Source: Haloimpatiens lingqiaonensis | GTDB lineage: Bacteria > Bacillota > Clostridia > Clostridiales > Clostridiaceae | Assembly (NCBI RefSeq): GCF_044502415.1 | Contig: NZ_CP172402.1 | Reading direction: 5' to 3' (one strand) | Length of the DNA stretch: 64,000 bases | In this document: piece by piece, positions 27,604 through 36,141 of the stretch | Position numbering within the stretch: the stretch's first letter is position 1 | How the letters are laid out: the number at the start of each line of letters is the position of its first letter | Made by a program: the position numbers and the translations under genes | Notes under the pieces: model-generated | Seen by the model: only the letters and a program-made list of their open reading frames with translations | The model's database searches: none | What the model was told of the DNA's origin: nothing

Positions 27604-27839
27604 TGAAAAATCTGCTTTTAATGAAGTGATAAATGTGAAATTTTAGACTATTGAACTAGCCTTAGAACTTCTTTATTTGTCCATTTAAAGCACCGTTAAG
27701 AAGTTTTCATTGCCTGAGCGAGGCACGAGTGAGTTTGAAAACTTTAGGGGCTTTAAATGGACAAATATTAGAAGTTCTTGGCGTATTGTTCACAGTCCAA
27801 AATTTCACATTTATCACGGAATTAAAAGCAGATTTTTCC
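27604..27839. repeat. 235-bp palindrome, copy 3
   Basis: Arms bounded by gaaaaatctgctttta and taaaagcagatttttc; loop gagcgaggcacgagtgag. The middle of the arms reads tttgtccatttaaagc, unlike copies 1 and 2, but the partner arm carries the matching change, so pairing is kept. Confidence 0.88.
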
Positions 27840-28007
27840 TACCGCCTTAATTCTCAATTCTCAACTCTCACCTAGTCTACCAACTTTAATATAAATATGT
27901 AGGTAACTTTTTCTTATGTACCATTACATGTTATAATTATAGAAGAATTGATGAAAATACTTATTAAAGTGAAAATAATATTTACTTATAGAATTGGAGT
28001 GAGTTCA

Positions 28008-29918
28008 ATGTGCAATGGATTTATAAAATTATCCACCGCCTGCCCTATAACCAATGTAGGCGATACAGATTTTAACTTAAAAAATATAAAATCGTGTATA
28101 GATAAAGCTTTAGAAGATAACTCTAAAATTGTAGTTTTCCCTGAGCTTTCAATAACCTCATATACTTGTGCTGATTTATTTAATCAAAAAAAATTACTAA
28201 TTAAAAGTGAAGAAGCTATAGAAAACCTATGCTTATTTTCAAAGGATAAAGATATATTAATAGCTGTTGGAGCTCCACTATACTATAATTCATGCCTATA
28301 TAATTGCGCATACATTATATTTAAAGGAGAAGTTCTAGGTATAGTTCCTAAAAGCTACATACCTAATTACTCGGAGTTTTATGAAAAAAGATGGTTTTCT
28401 GAGGGACTTGGAATAATAAATAAACATGTTAACTTAAAATTTCAAAATGAAATTCCCTTTGGAACAAATTTAATTTTTACTTGTGGAGATTTAAAATTTG
28501 CAGTAGAAGTTTGTGAAGACCTTTGGGTTACAATACCTCCTAGCAGCTATTTAAGTCTGCTTGGCGCTAATATTATAGGAAATCTTTCCTCTTCTAATGA
28601 ATTGGTTAGCAAAGCTTCCTATAGAAAAAATTTAATTTCCAATCAAAGCGCTCGCTGCATGTGTGCCTATGCCTATGCATCCTCTGGAGTGTTTGAATCC
28701 TCTACAGATTTAGTTTTCGGAGGCCATCTTTTAATAGGTGAAAATGGAAATATCCTAAAAGAAAATAATAGATTCAATAGAGAAAATGAAATTATAACTT
28801 CTATAGTAGATCTAGACAGGTTAATAGCTGAAAGACTTAAAAATATATCCTTTAGAGATGGAATTAAATTATGTCCCTTTGATGCTTTAGAAATTCCTTT
28901 CCAATTTTCAAATTTAAATTTAGGTGAATTTACAAGGTACATAGATAAGCATCCTTTTGTACCTAAAAACATTGATGAAAGAAGTCTAAGATGTAGTGAA
29001 ATTTTTAATATTCAAACTGCTGCCTTAGCTAAAAGATTAGCTCATACTAACTTAAAAAAAGCTGTAGTAGGTATTTCTGGCGGCTTAGACTCTACTTTAG
29101 CCCTTTTAGTTGTATTAAAGACTTTCCGTCTTCTAGGAATTCCAAGTGAAAACATAATAACTATTACTATGCCTGGCTTCGGAACTACAGATAGAACCTA
29201 TAACAATGCAGTATCTCTTTGCAAAAAGCTGAAAACAGATTTTAGAGAAATTAATATAGTGGATGCTTGTGTACAGCATTTCAAAGATATAAATCACCCT
29301 GTAGAAAATCACGATGTAACCTATGAAAATGTTCAAGCAAGAGAACGAACTCAAATACTTATGGACATTGCCAATAAAGAAGGCGGATTACTAATAGGTA
29401 CTGGAGATTTATCTGAATTGGCTTTAGGCTGGTGCACATATAATGGTGATCATATGTCCATGTATTCTGTAAACTGCTCTGTGCCTAAAACACTGGTTAG
29501 ATATTTAGTAAGATATGTAGCAGAAAAGGAAGTACCTGAGGATATATCTAATATACTTATTGATATACTAGAAACTCCTGTAAGTCCTGAACTGCTTCCT
29601 AAGGATAAAAATGGTGAAATAACTCAAAAAACAGAGGATATAGTAGGTCCTTATGAGCTTCATGATTTCTTCCTATATCATTTCATCAAAACAGGAACTA
29701 CTAAAGAAAAATTGCTATTCCTTGCGGAAAATGCATTTAAAGAAGATTATGATAAAGAAACTATAGATATGTGGCTAGAAAAATTCATAAAAAGATTTTT
29801 CACTCAACAATTTAAGCGTTCTGCCCTACCTGATGGTCCAAAGGTAGGTTCCATAAGCCTTTCACCTCGAGGCGATTGGAGAATGCCATCCGACGCCAGC
29901 TTTAACAGCTTTCTATAA
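28008..29918 (+). CDS. nadE: Glutamine-dependent NAD+ synthetase
   Basis: A 636-residue two-domain enzyme making NAD from nicotinate adenine dinucleotide. The N-terminal nitrilase-like glutaminase (1-310) has the triad in VVFPELSITSY (Glu), VPKSYIPNYSEFYE (Lys) and AVEVCEDLWV (Cys). The C-terminal synthetase has the PP-loop GISGGLDSTLALLV, GTGDLSELALGW and the ending PKVGSISLSPRGDWRMPSD. The frame opens 20 codons earlier at 27948, but ATTGGAGTGAG is spaced for the ATG at 28008. A terminator follows. Confidence 0.95.
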   Translation: MCNGFIKLSTACPITNVGDTDFNLKNIKSCIDKALEDNSKIVVFPELSITSYTCADLFNQKKLLIKSEEAIENLCLFSKDKDILIAVGAPLYYNSCLYNCAYIIFKGEVLGIVPKSYIPNYSEFYEKRWFSEGLGIINKHVNLKFQNEIPFGTNLIFTCGDLKFAVEVCEDLWVTIPPSSYLSLLGANIIGNLSSSNELVSKASYRKNLISNQSARCMCAYAYASSGVFESSTDLVFGGHLLIGENGNILKENNRFNRENEIITSIVDLDRLIAERLKNISFRDGIKLCPFDALEIPFQFSNLNLGEFTRYIDKHPFVPKNIDERSLRCSEIFNIQTAALAKRLAHTNLKKAVVGISGGLDSTLALLVVLKTFRLLGIPSENIITITMPGFGTTDRTYNNAVSLCKKLKTDFREINIVDACVQHFKDINHPVENHDVTYENVQARERTQILMDIANKEGGLLIGTGDLSELALGWCTYNGDHMSMYSVNCSVPKTLVRYLVRYVAEKEVPEDISNILIDILETPVSPELLPKDKNGEITQKTEDIVGPYELHDFFLYHFIKTGTTKEKLLFLAENAFKEDYDKETIDMWLEKFIKRFFTQQFKRSALPDGPKVGSISLSPRGDWRMPSDASFNSFL

Positions 29919-29953
29919 CTATTAGTTAACCCTTAAAACTTATAAAACCACCC

Positions 29954-29989
29954 TTGCCTTTTCCACTGAACCATAACTGGAAAAGGCAA
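29954..29989 (+). terminator. nadE terminator
   Basis: Arms TTGCCTTTTCCA and TGGAAAAGGCAA, followed by ATTTCTTT. Located 36 bases after the nadE stop. Confidence 0.75.
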
Positions 29990-30033
29990 ATTTCTTTACC
30001 CACCTATCACTCTAGCTTCCCTAATCTCTAGCC

Positions 30034-30280
30034 AACTAGCCCACTAATTTCTGGCACTCTAGCACTCTGGCCAACTAGCCCACTAAATTCTAGCACTCTA
30101 GCACTCTAGCCAACTAGCCCTCTAATTTCTGGCCCTCTAGCACTCTGGCCAACTAGCCCTCTAATTTCTGGCCCTCTAGCCCTCTAGCCAACTAGCCCTC
30201 TAATTTCTGGCACTCTAGCACTCTGGCCAACTAGCCCACTAAATTCTAGCACTCTAGCACTCTAGCCAACTAGCCCACTA
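30034..30280. repeat. 39-bp tandem repeat (six full periods) abutting yaaR
   Basis: The unit starting AACTAGCCC occurs at 30034 and again at 30268, 234 bases or exactly six periods of 39 later, followed by a partial seventh. Units differ at a few positions (cccacta/ccctcta, ctggc/ctagc). Inside the unit an octamer rhythm (CTCTAGCA) is visible. The array runs up to the yaaR stop codon. Confidence 0.93.
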
Positions 30281-30700
30281 TTTATACAGGTCTACCACCA
30301 ACCCAGTTATCTCATCAATAGTACTAGCTATATTTAAATTTTCAATTTGCTCATTCAAAATAGCATTAGTAATTTCCTCCAACTTCATATCCACCGTTTC
30401 CACAGTTATAAAATATTGAGTTTGCCAAAAGCTTATGTCCTTTTCTACCTTATACATATGTGATAACACTGATTGTAAATATTCCTTTATAAGATTTTTA
30501 TAAGCCTTCACATCTCTATAAGATTTAGTAATGGCCAATCTATTCCCTTTTTTCTTTATATTATCAAGTAGTTCTTTCATTTCCTTTTGGGATTTTTGCT
30601 GCCTTGCAAAATTAAAATTTTGTGAAAAATCCTTTTTACTTTTAATCTCGTGTTTTTCTTGTGAAATTCCTACATTTCTTCCTACTCTATTTATCTCCAC
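30278..30700 (-). CDS. YaaR family protein (DUF327)
   Basis: A 140-residue YaaR/DUF327 protein, mostly helical, with SQKEMKELLDNIKKKGNRLA, YKNLIKEYLQSVLSHMYKVE and the C-terminal IDEITGLVVDLYK. YaaR is a conserved but uncharacterised small protein of Firmicutes. It begins at GTG 30700 after AGAGGTG. The 39-bp tandem array directly follows its stop codon, so expansion of the array could reach the reading frame. Confidence 0.88.
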   Translation of the reverse strand: MEINRVGRNVGISQEKHEIKSKKDFSQNFNFARQQKSQKEMKELLDNIKKKGNRLAITKSYRDVKAYKNLIKEYLQSVLSHMYKVEKDISFWQTQYFITVETVDMKLEEITNAILNEQIENLNIASTIDEITGLVVDLYK

Positions 30701-30722
30701 AATTTCACCTCTATTCTAATAT

Positions 30723-30987
30723 ATTCAACTTTCACAGATATAAAACTACAATCCTTCTCTAAATAATATTCGTATTAAACATAAGTTTCTTCACTTACTA
30801 AATTGATTATTCAACTTTCTTAGTTATAAACAGAGCTCTTAGCTTCAGATGGATGAGTTTTTACTCCAACTGAAGCTAAGAAATCGTTATCCAGGGACTT
30901 AGCTGCCGTTATCTCCCACTTTGTTAGAAGTGGGAGTGTTACGACAGGGAGTCATCGGATAAAATTTATATGCGAAAGTTGAGTTAT
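30723..30987. repeat. TCAACTTTCGCA-family element carrying structured-repeat copy b
   Basis: Ends ATTCAACTTTCACAGATATAAA and TTTATATGCGAAAGTTGAG are inverted copies. An inner end (ttcaactttcttagttataaa) precedes the 130-bp element at 30831, so the structured element has gone into a pre-existing repeat. It lies between yaaR and the chromate genes. Confidence 0.6.
30831..30963 (+). repeat. 130-bp structured repeat, copy b
   Basis: CAGAGCTCTTAGCTTC to ATCGGATAAA, following TATAAA as in the other copies. Its hairpin arms TCCCACTT and AAGTGGGA are intact. The CTGCCGT arm faces ACGACAG, a change relative to the ACGGCAG of copy a. Confidence 0.75.
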
Positions 30988-31064
30988 TTAAAAATAAATT
31001 AAACTTCTAATCATTTGCACATATAAAAACTGCAAGGTATAATTAATTCTGTGAGGTGAATTTT

Positions 31065-31601
31065 ATGAAAAAACTTTTAACCATGTATTGGACCTTTTTC
31101 AAAATAGGCGCCTTTACCTTTGGCGGGGGCTATGCAATGATTCCCCTTATAGAGGCTGAAGTTGTCACTAGACGAAATTGGATCTCAAAAGAAGAATTTG
31201 TAGATATAATTGTAATTTCTCAATCCTTTCCAGGGGCTCTTGCAGTAAACTGCTCCACCTTTATAGGATATAAACTAGGCGGTCTCATGGGAGCAATACT
31301 TGCTTTACTTGGGGTCATAATGCCTTCATTTTTTATTATACTTGTAGTGGCTGCCCTATTTGTGGAATTTAGAAACAACTACATAATTGATTTAATTTTC
31401 AAGGGTATAGGTGCTGCTGTACCAATCCTAATATTAGTGGCCATAACCAGTCTGTTCAAGTCAGTAAAAAAAACCTACATAAATTATATAATTATAATAT
31501 TATCCATTATTGCCATAGCTGTATTTAAAGTAAGCCCTATATGGGTGGTAATATGTTCTGCACTATACGGCATAATTTTCTTAAGAAAGCAGGTGGAATA
31601 A
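31065..31601 (+). CDS. Chromate transporter family protein, first half-size subunit
   Basis: A 178-residue CHR-family membrane protein with about five helices and the family signature FKIGAFTFGGGYAMIPLIEAEVV, then ISQSFPGALAVNCSTFIGYK. Short-chain CHR proteins work as pairs. It starts at ATG 31065 after GAGGTGA; a GTG nine bases upstream is less likely. Its stop overlaps the start of the second gene (TAATG), so the two are translationally coupled. The substrate may be chromate or another anion. Confidence 0.9.
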   Translation: MKKLLTMYWTFFKIGAFTFGGGYAMIPLIEAEVVTRRNWISKEEFVDIIVISQSFPGALAVNCSTFIGYKLGGLMGAILALLGVIMPSFFIILVVAALFVEFRNNYIIDLIFKGIGAAVPILILVAITSLFKSVKKTYINYIIIILSIIAIAVFKVSPIWVVICSALYGIIFLRKQVE

Positions 31602-32128
31602 TGAGATTATTAATAGACATATTCTTAACTTTTTTAAAGATAGGTGCTTTTAGTTTTGGCGGTGGATACGCCATGCTTCCATTGATTCAAAAGGAAATAG
31701 TTGAAAACCATCATTGGATTAATTTTGATACATTTAAAGATATAATAGGCGTATCTCAAATGACTCCAGGTCCTATAGCAATCAATTCCGCCACCTTTGT
31801 AGGGTACAAAGTAGCTGGAATAAAGGGAAGTTTTTTTGGAACATTAGGTGTTATAACTTTTTCTTTTATATTAGTCACCATAGCCACTCATTATGCTATG
31901 AAGTTTAAAGATTCCGCTCTATTAAAGTCAGCCCTTTTAGGTATGCGTCCTGCTTTAGTTGGGCTTATAATCGCAGCATTTATCCAACTAGGCAAGGATT
32001 CTTACGTTGAAATACGAGCTATTTTAATTGGAATTATAATAGCTGTTTTATCTTTTAAAACAAAAATTCATCCAATTTTGATTATAGTAATTTCAGGAAT
32101 ACTAGGCGTAATTCTCTATGGAATATAA
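31601..32128 (+). CDS. Chromate transporter family protein, second half-size subunit
   Basis: A 175-residue CHR-family partner of the preceding gene, with FLKIGAFSFGGGYAMLPLIQKEIV and VSQMTPGPIAINSATFVGYK. The two halves are paralogues in tandem, equal to one long ChrA protein. The ATG at 31601 overlaps the upstream TAA. A long hairpin terminator follows at 32207. Confidence 0.9.
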   Translation: MRLLIDIFLTFLKIGAFSFGGGYAMLPLIQKEIVENHHWINFDTFKDIIGVSQMTPGPIAINSATFVGYKVAGIKGSFFGTLGVITFSFILVTIATHYAMKFKDSALLKSALLGMRPALVGLIIAAFIQLGKDSYVEIRAILIGIIIAVLSFKTKIHPILIIVISGILGVILYGI

Positions 32129-32206
32129 GAATAATTGTGACGTTGTCACAATTTTCAGTGGGCCAAAATTAGTGGGCTAGTGGACTAGTGGGCTAGTGGG
32201 CTAGTA

Positions 32207-32258
32207 AAAGATAGCTAACATAATTTCACGTTGTGAAATTGTGTTAGCTATCTTTTAG
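32207..32258 (+). terminator. Long hairpin after the chromate genes
   Basis: Arms AAAAGATAGCTAACA and TGTTAGCTATCTTTT plus an inner AATTTCAC/GTGAAATT make a stem of over 20 bp. It is preceded by an octamer array (gggctagt, 32160-32200). Confidence 0.75.
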
Positions 32259-32278
32259 GCTTAAATTAAATCTTTTAT

Positions 32279-32860
32279 TGGCGACAGCCAGACTAAATAT
32301 ATAAATATTAAATATCAAATATCAAATAATGTGGATTTTCTTCATTTTACTCAGAAAATCTTTAATTTATAAAAAAGAAAGGGCTAGTCAGCCCGCAGAC
32401 CGATAGATTGCAAAAATAGTTATACTTTCACTTATCCCATAGAACCTTAATAACTTTAATAAATAATTTTCAATTGCATTTCTATTTTAAGTTTTCACGA
32501 AAAGTAGGTTACCCCAACCATCTTCTATAATAAATCTTTCATTATAAATCAGCGGGCTACGCAAAAAAACTTTCTAAATGCTAAACTTCTGACTTTTTAC
32601 CTATTACTTAATTCATGCTTCCTCCACAAATTCTAATTTAAGAAATTCCATAGGAATTTCAACATTAATTGATATTTGATATTTAATATTTGATATTTAA
32701 TATTTCTATATTCTCGCTGGCTATGGCCAATAAAAGATTTTTTAAACCTAAAAGAAAAGATATAACTACCTTGTTTGATAAAACAGTTATATCTTTTCTT
32801 ACTATACCCTTATTCATATTCAATTAAAGATTTTCCGTAACGCAGTGGAGGAAAATCCTC
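32279..32860. repeat. Composite intergenic block R2
   Basis: Same order of modules as R1 (agccagactaaatatataaa, ATCAAAT heptamers, gtggattttcttcatttta, then caatcagcgggc-like middle, aattccataggaatttcaac, GATATTT heptamers, inverted agatataactacc/ggtta tract, gattttccgtaacgcagtgg). No gene in 32129-32937. Confidence 0.75.
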
Positions 32861-32937
32861 ATTCACTAGCCAACTAGTCCACTGGCACACTGGCACACTT
32901 AAGTCATAAATTGCGGCACTTATGCCGCAATTTATGC

Positions 32938-34260
32938 TTATGCTGCTTGTTCTTCTGTTTTGTTTTCGTGTTGTGGTCTGTTGTATTTCTTCATAAATAC
33001 TACCAACAACATTACTGATGCTATTGTATATATAACTGCTGTAACATAGTAAGCTTTTGAATATCCGTTTGGTTGTAAGAACAAGAATTGTTTTCCAAAT
33101 ATTCCAGCTACTACTTGTGCGATACCTTGCGCTACATATATAACCGCATTATAAACCGGTCTAGCTTCTTTAGTTACAAATTCCATTGGTAGAGCCTGTT
33201 GTACTGGCTGAGATGCATTCATGAATCCTGATCTCAAGAATAAACCAGTTCCTACTGCCATTACCATATGACTTCCAAATGCTGCTCCATTTGCTATAAG
33301 CAACATAAATGGTATTGATATTAATGCTAGTCCACCTAGAGACACAACTCTTCCCATTTTCTTAACAATCCATGGTGATACAAATATAAATATTACCATT
33401 GCAAAATATTGATAAGAAATAAGTGATGAAATAGTTGCTCTATCTATTCCCATTCTGCTTAAGAATACTGAGAAGTAAGGAGTTATTAATGATGCTCCAA
33501 GTCTTATTAAGAATGAGAAAAGTACAAATAATATAATATATTTATTTAAGAATGCTTTCCAATTCATTTTTTCTTTTGTTTCCTTCTTGACTTTCTTATA
33601 GTCTTGAGGAACTTCTTTTATTAATAATATTGGTATAAGTGATATTGCTGCTACTATTGCATATATTAATAAAGCATCTTTATGAGCTCCAACATATGCC
33701 TGTAATTGTGTAGGATTAAATTCAGCTATTTTTTCTGTTAGTGCTTTTGCCTCTCCGTATCCTACTCCTAATCTAGAAGCAAATCTATTAGCAATTAATT
33801 TTCCACCTGACCATGTTCCAACAACCATACCTGCTATGTTTGTCCATAGTGTTGTTGAAAATATTTTTTCTCTATTTTCTTCTGTAGTATAACAGCTTAA
33901 GAATGGTGATAATATAGCATCAAACATACATACACCTATCATTATTATTGATGCCGCTATAGCTACTAGCATAACTGAACTTGACTTAGTTATTAAGAAT
34001 GTACCACCTATAAAAGCTATAGGTGAAAATGCTAAAACTTTTTTGTATCCCAATTTAGGTACTATTAATAATAGGGCTGCTCCACCGTAGAAGCCTATTC
34101 CCATTATTATTGACATACTAGCAGCTATTCCCTTTGTAGCTGCAGATGCGTCAAGGAATGTAACCATTGTATCAAGAGCTACTCCACCTAGAATTCCCAT
34201 AAATATGTAGGATATTATAAACATCCAACTATTAAAACTAGATCTTTTTCCCATTTCCAT
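32938..34260 (-). CDS. MFS transporter
   Basis: A 440-residue protein with twelve hydrophobic helices and a hydrophilic loop after helix six (EVPQDYKKVKKETKEK), the layout of the major facilitator superfamily. The ATG follows GGGGGGAG. The second half contains FLRSGFMNASQPVQQALPMEF, similar to uncharacterised clostridial MFS proteins. No neighbouring gene suggests a substrate. Confidence 0.85.
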   Translation of the reverse strand: MEMGKRSSFNSWMFIISYIFMGILGGVALDTMVTFLDASAATKGIAASMSIIMGIGFYGGAALLLIVPKLGYKKVLAFSPIAFIGGTFLITKSSSVMLVAIAASIIMIGVCMFDAILSPFLSCYTTEENREKIFSTTLWTNIAGMVVGTWSGGKLIANRFASRLGVGYGEAKALTEKIAEFNPTQLQAYVGAHKDALLIYAIVAAISLIPILLIKEVPQDYKKVKKETKEKMNWKAFLNKYIILFVLFSFLIRLGASLITPYFSVFLSRMGIDRATISSLISYQYFAMVIFIFVSPWIVKKMGRVVSLGGLALISIPFMLLIANGAAFGSHMVMAVGTGLFLRSGFMNASQPVQQALPMEFVTKEARPVYNAVIYVAQGIAQVVAGIFGKQFLFLQPNGYSKAYYVTAVIYTIASVMLLVVFMKKYNRPQHENKTEEQAA

Positions 34261-34997
34261 GTTTTTGCTCCCCCCCGATTAATCTTAACGATTAAAATCT
34301 TAAAAACATTTATATATTTAATTTTTCATATTAAAGGATTTATTGTAATAATTTCAACTGCATAATATTTGGTTTCATAATTCCATGTTAGGCCTAAATG
34401 TGAATCCTGAAATCAATTACAATATAATATATTTTGTTTAGAAAAGCAACACTTTGTCAAATAGTAGCATAATTGATTTTACAAAGTTAGACACATGCTT
34501 TTTTCTAAAAATATTTTAATATTGAATAAAAGTTTAACAACTATTATCCGTTGGTGGCATATATATAAAAGATATTGTTTTCCTTATAAAAACACACCTC
34601 CTACACAAACTCAGTAAATCCAAAGCAAACTTTCTTAAATCTTTAACGATAATTCCACAAAAATAAGTGCTTTACTATTGAATTATACAAATTCACCTAT
34701 TGCAAATTTGTTATTTTTTTTCGAATTTATTACAACTTTTTTACAAGAAATATTAACTTATATAAAAAATTTTAAAAAAACTTTGTTGTTTTTAATTCAT
34801 TTATATATTTTTTTAACAGTAATAAGCAAAACTCATACCTTATTCTTACAATTTTTTATGCTTAATAAGCAAATTTAAGAATATTGTGACGCTGTCACAA
34901 TTTTCAGTGGGCTAGTGTGCTAGAGGACCAGAGGGCTAGAGAAGGATAACATAATTTGACAACGCGAAATTATGTTATCTTTCTTTTTGGACTTAGC
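34261..34997. other. Gene-free AT-rich region upstream of the MFS gene
   Basis: The longest gap of the window runs 34261-36141. This first part is AT-rich. A 66-codon frame at 34678-34878 has no ribosome site and is probably chance. From 34881 an ATTGTGAC...GTCACAAT hairpin and an aacataattt...aaattatgtt hairpin mirror those after the chromate genes. Confidence 0.6.
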
Positions 34998-35615
34998 TTA
35001 AATCTTTTATTGGCGATAGCCAGACTAAATATATAAATATCAGATATCAAATATCAAATATCAAATATCAAATATCAAATATCAAATATCAAATATCAAA
35101 TAATGTGGATTTTCTTCATTTTATTCAGAAAATCTTTAATTTATAAATAAAAAAGCGCTTATAATCTTTTAGGCGGAGCCTTTCGAAAAGTTATATGATA
35201 CTTATTAAAATAAAATAGTAATTAAAATTCCATTCATTTTGCCGTAAGGCATTTGTTTGTATAAATCTTTCATTATAAATCAGCGGGCTACGCCAAAATA
35301 ATTTTTTAAGTGCTCAACTTTTTACTTCTTACCTCTTACTTAATTCTCAATTGTCCATTGTCACTTCTTACTTCCTCCACTAATTCTAATTTAAGAAATT
35401 CCATAGGAATTTCAACATTAATTGATATTTGATATTTGATATTTAATATTTCTATATTTTCGCTGGCTACCGCCAATAAAAGATTTTTTAAGCCCTTAAA
35501 AGAAAAGATATAACTACTTCATTTAATAAATCAGTTATATCTTTTCCCACTATACCATTGTTTATATTCAATTAAAGATTTTCCATAGCAAAGCGGCGGA
35601 AAATCATCCTTTAGT
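34998..35615. repeat. Composite intergenic block R3
   Basis: The fullest copy of the block family. It includes an uninterrupted heptamer run of ATCAAAT (about eight units, 35045-35101), gtggattttcttcattttat, aatcagcgggctacgcc, aattccataggaatttcaac, GATATTT units, the inverted pair around 35510-35550 (gatataacta/cagttatatc) and aaagattttccatagc. A palindrome copy follows at 35652. Confidence 0.78.
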
Positions 35616-35651
35616 AGGCCGTTCTCTCCCGTGACGATATATGCATGAACT

Positions 35652-35885
35652 GAAAAATCTGATTTTAATGGAGTGATAAATGTGAAATTTAGGACTATTG
35701 AACTAGCCTTAGAACTTCTTTATTTGTCCATTTAAAGCACCGTTAAGAAGTTTTCATTGCCTGAGCGAGGCACGAGTAAGTTTGAAAACTTTAGGGGATT
35801 TAAATGGACAAATATTAGAAGTTCTTGGCGTATTGTTCAAGTTCAAAATTTCACATTTATCACGGAATTAAAATCAGATTTTTCA
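35652..35885. repeat. 235-bp palindrome, copy 4
   Basis: Bounded by gaaaaatctgattttaat and ttaaaatcagatttttc, closely like copy 3. The altered base in the outer arm (gattttaa) is matched in the partner (ttaaaatc), so pairing is preserved. It ends about 55 bp before the Mn riboswitch. Confidence 0.88.
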
Positions 35886-35942
35886 TATGCACTTACTTCA
35901 CAATATATGCATAATGTGTTATAATTACCTAAGTTGTTATAT

Positions 35943-36042
35943 ACAAAGGGGAGTAGCAAAAGTAGCAATACTTTAAACTGTTCGTCATTACGGCTTAGCC
36001 CGGACAGTTTACTCTAACACTCGAGTTTGCAAGACCTTTGTC
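35943..36042 (+). promoter_or_regulatory. yybP-ykoY manganese riboswitch aptamer
   Basis: About 100 nt with conserved parts in order: ACAAAGGGGAGTAGC (P1 left arm and loop), CTGTTCGTCATTACGGC, AGCCCGGACAG, CTCTAACACTCG and AAGACCTTTGT (P1 right arm). The P1 right arm is shared with the terminator that follows, so Mn2+-stabilised P1 would prevent termination and switch the gene on. It lies about 100 bases upstream of the P-type ATPase. The class is known to control Mn exporters. Confidence 0.9.
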
Positions 36043-36073
36043 CTAATACTCCTTAGGACAAAGGTCTTTTTTA
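36032..36073 (+). terminator. Expression-platform terminator of the Mn riboswitch
   Basis: Arms AGACCTTTGTCCTAA and TTAGGACAAAGGTCT followed by six T. Its left arm overlaps the aptamer's P1 strand, giving two exclusive folds. Confidence 0.9.
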
Positions 36074-36141
36074 TATAACAAATTAAAAATTTTATAATAA
36101 ATTATCCAATTATATTAAATAATATGAAAGAGGTGAATTAT

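Noticed and set aside
34678..34878. 66-codon frame with hydrophobic residues
   Set aside because: No ribosome site, TTG start, composition follows the local AT richness; probably chance.
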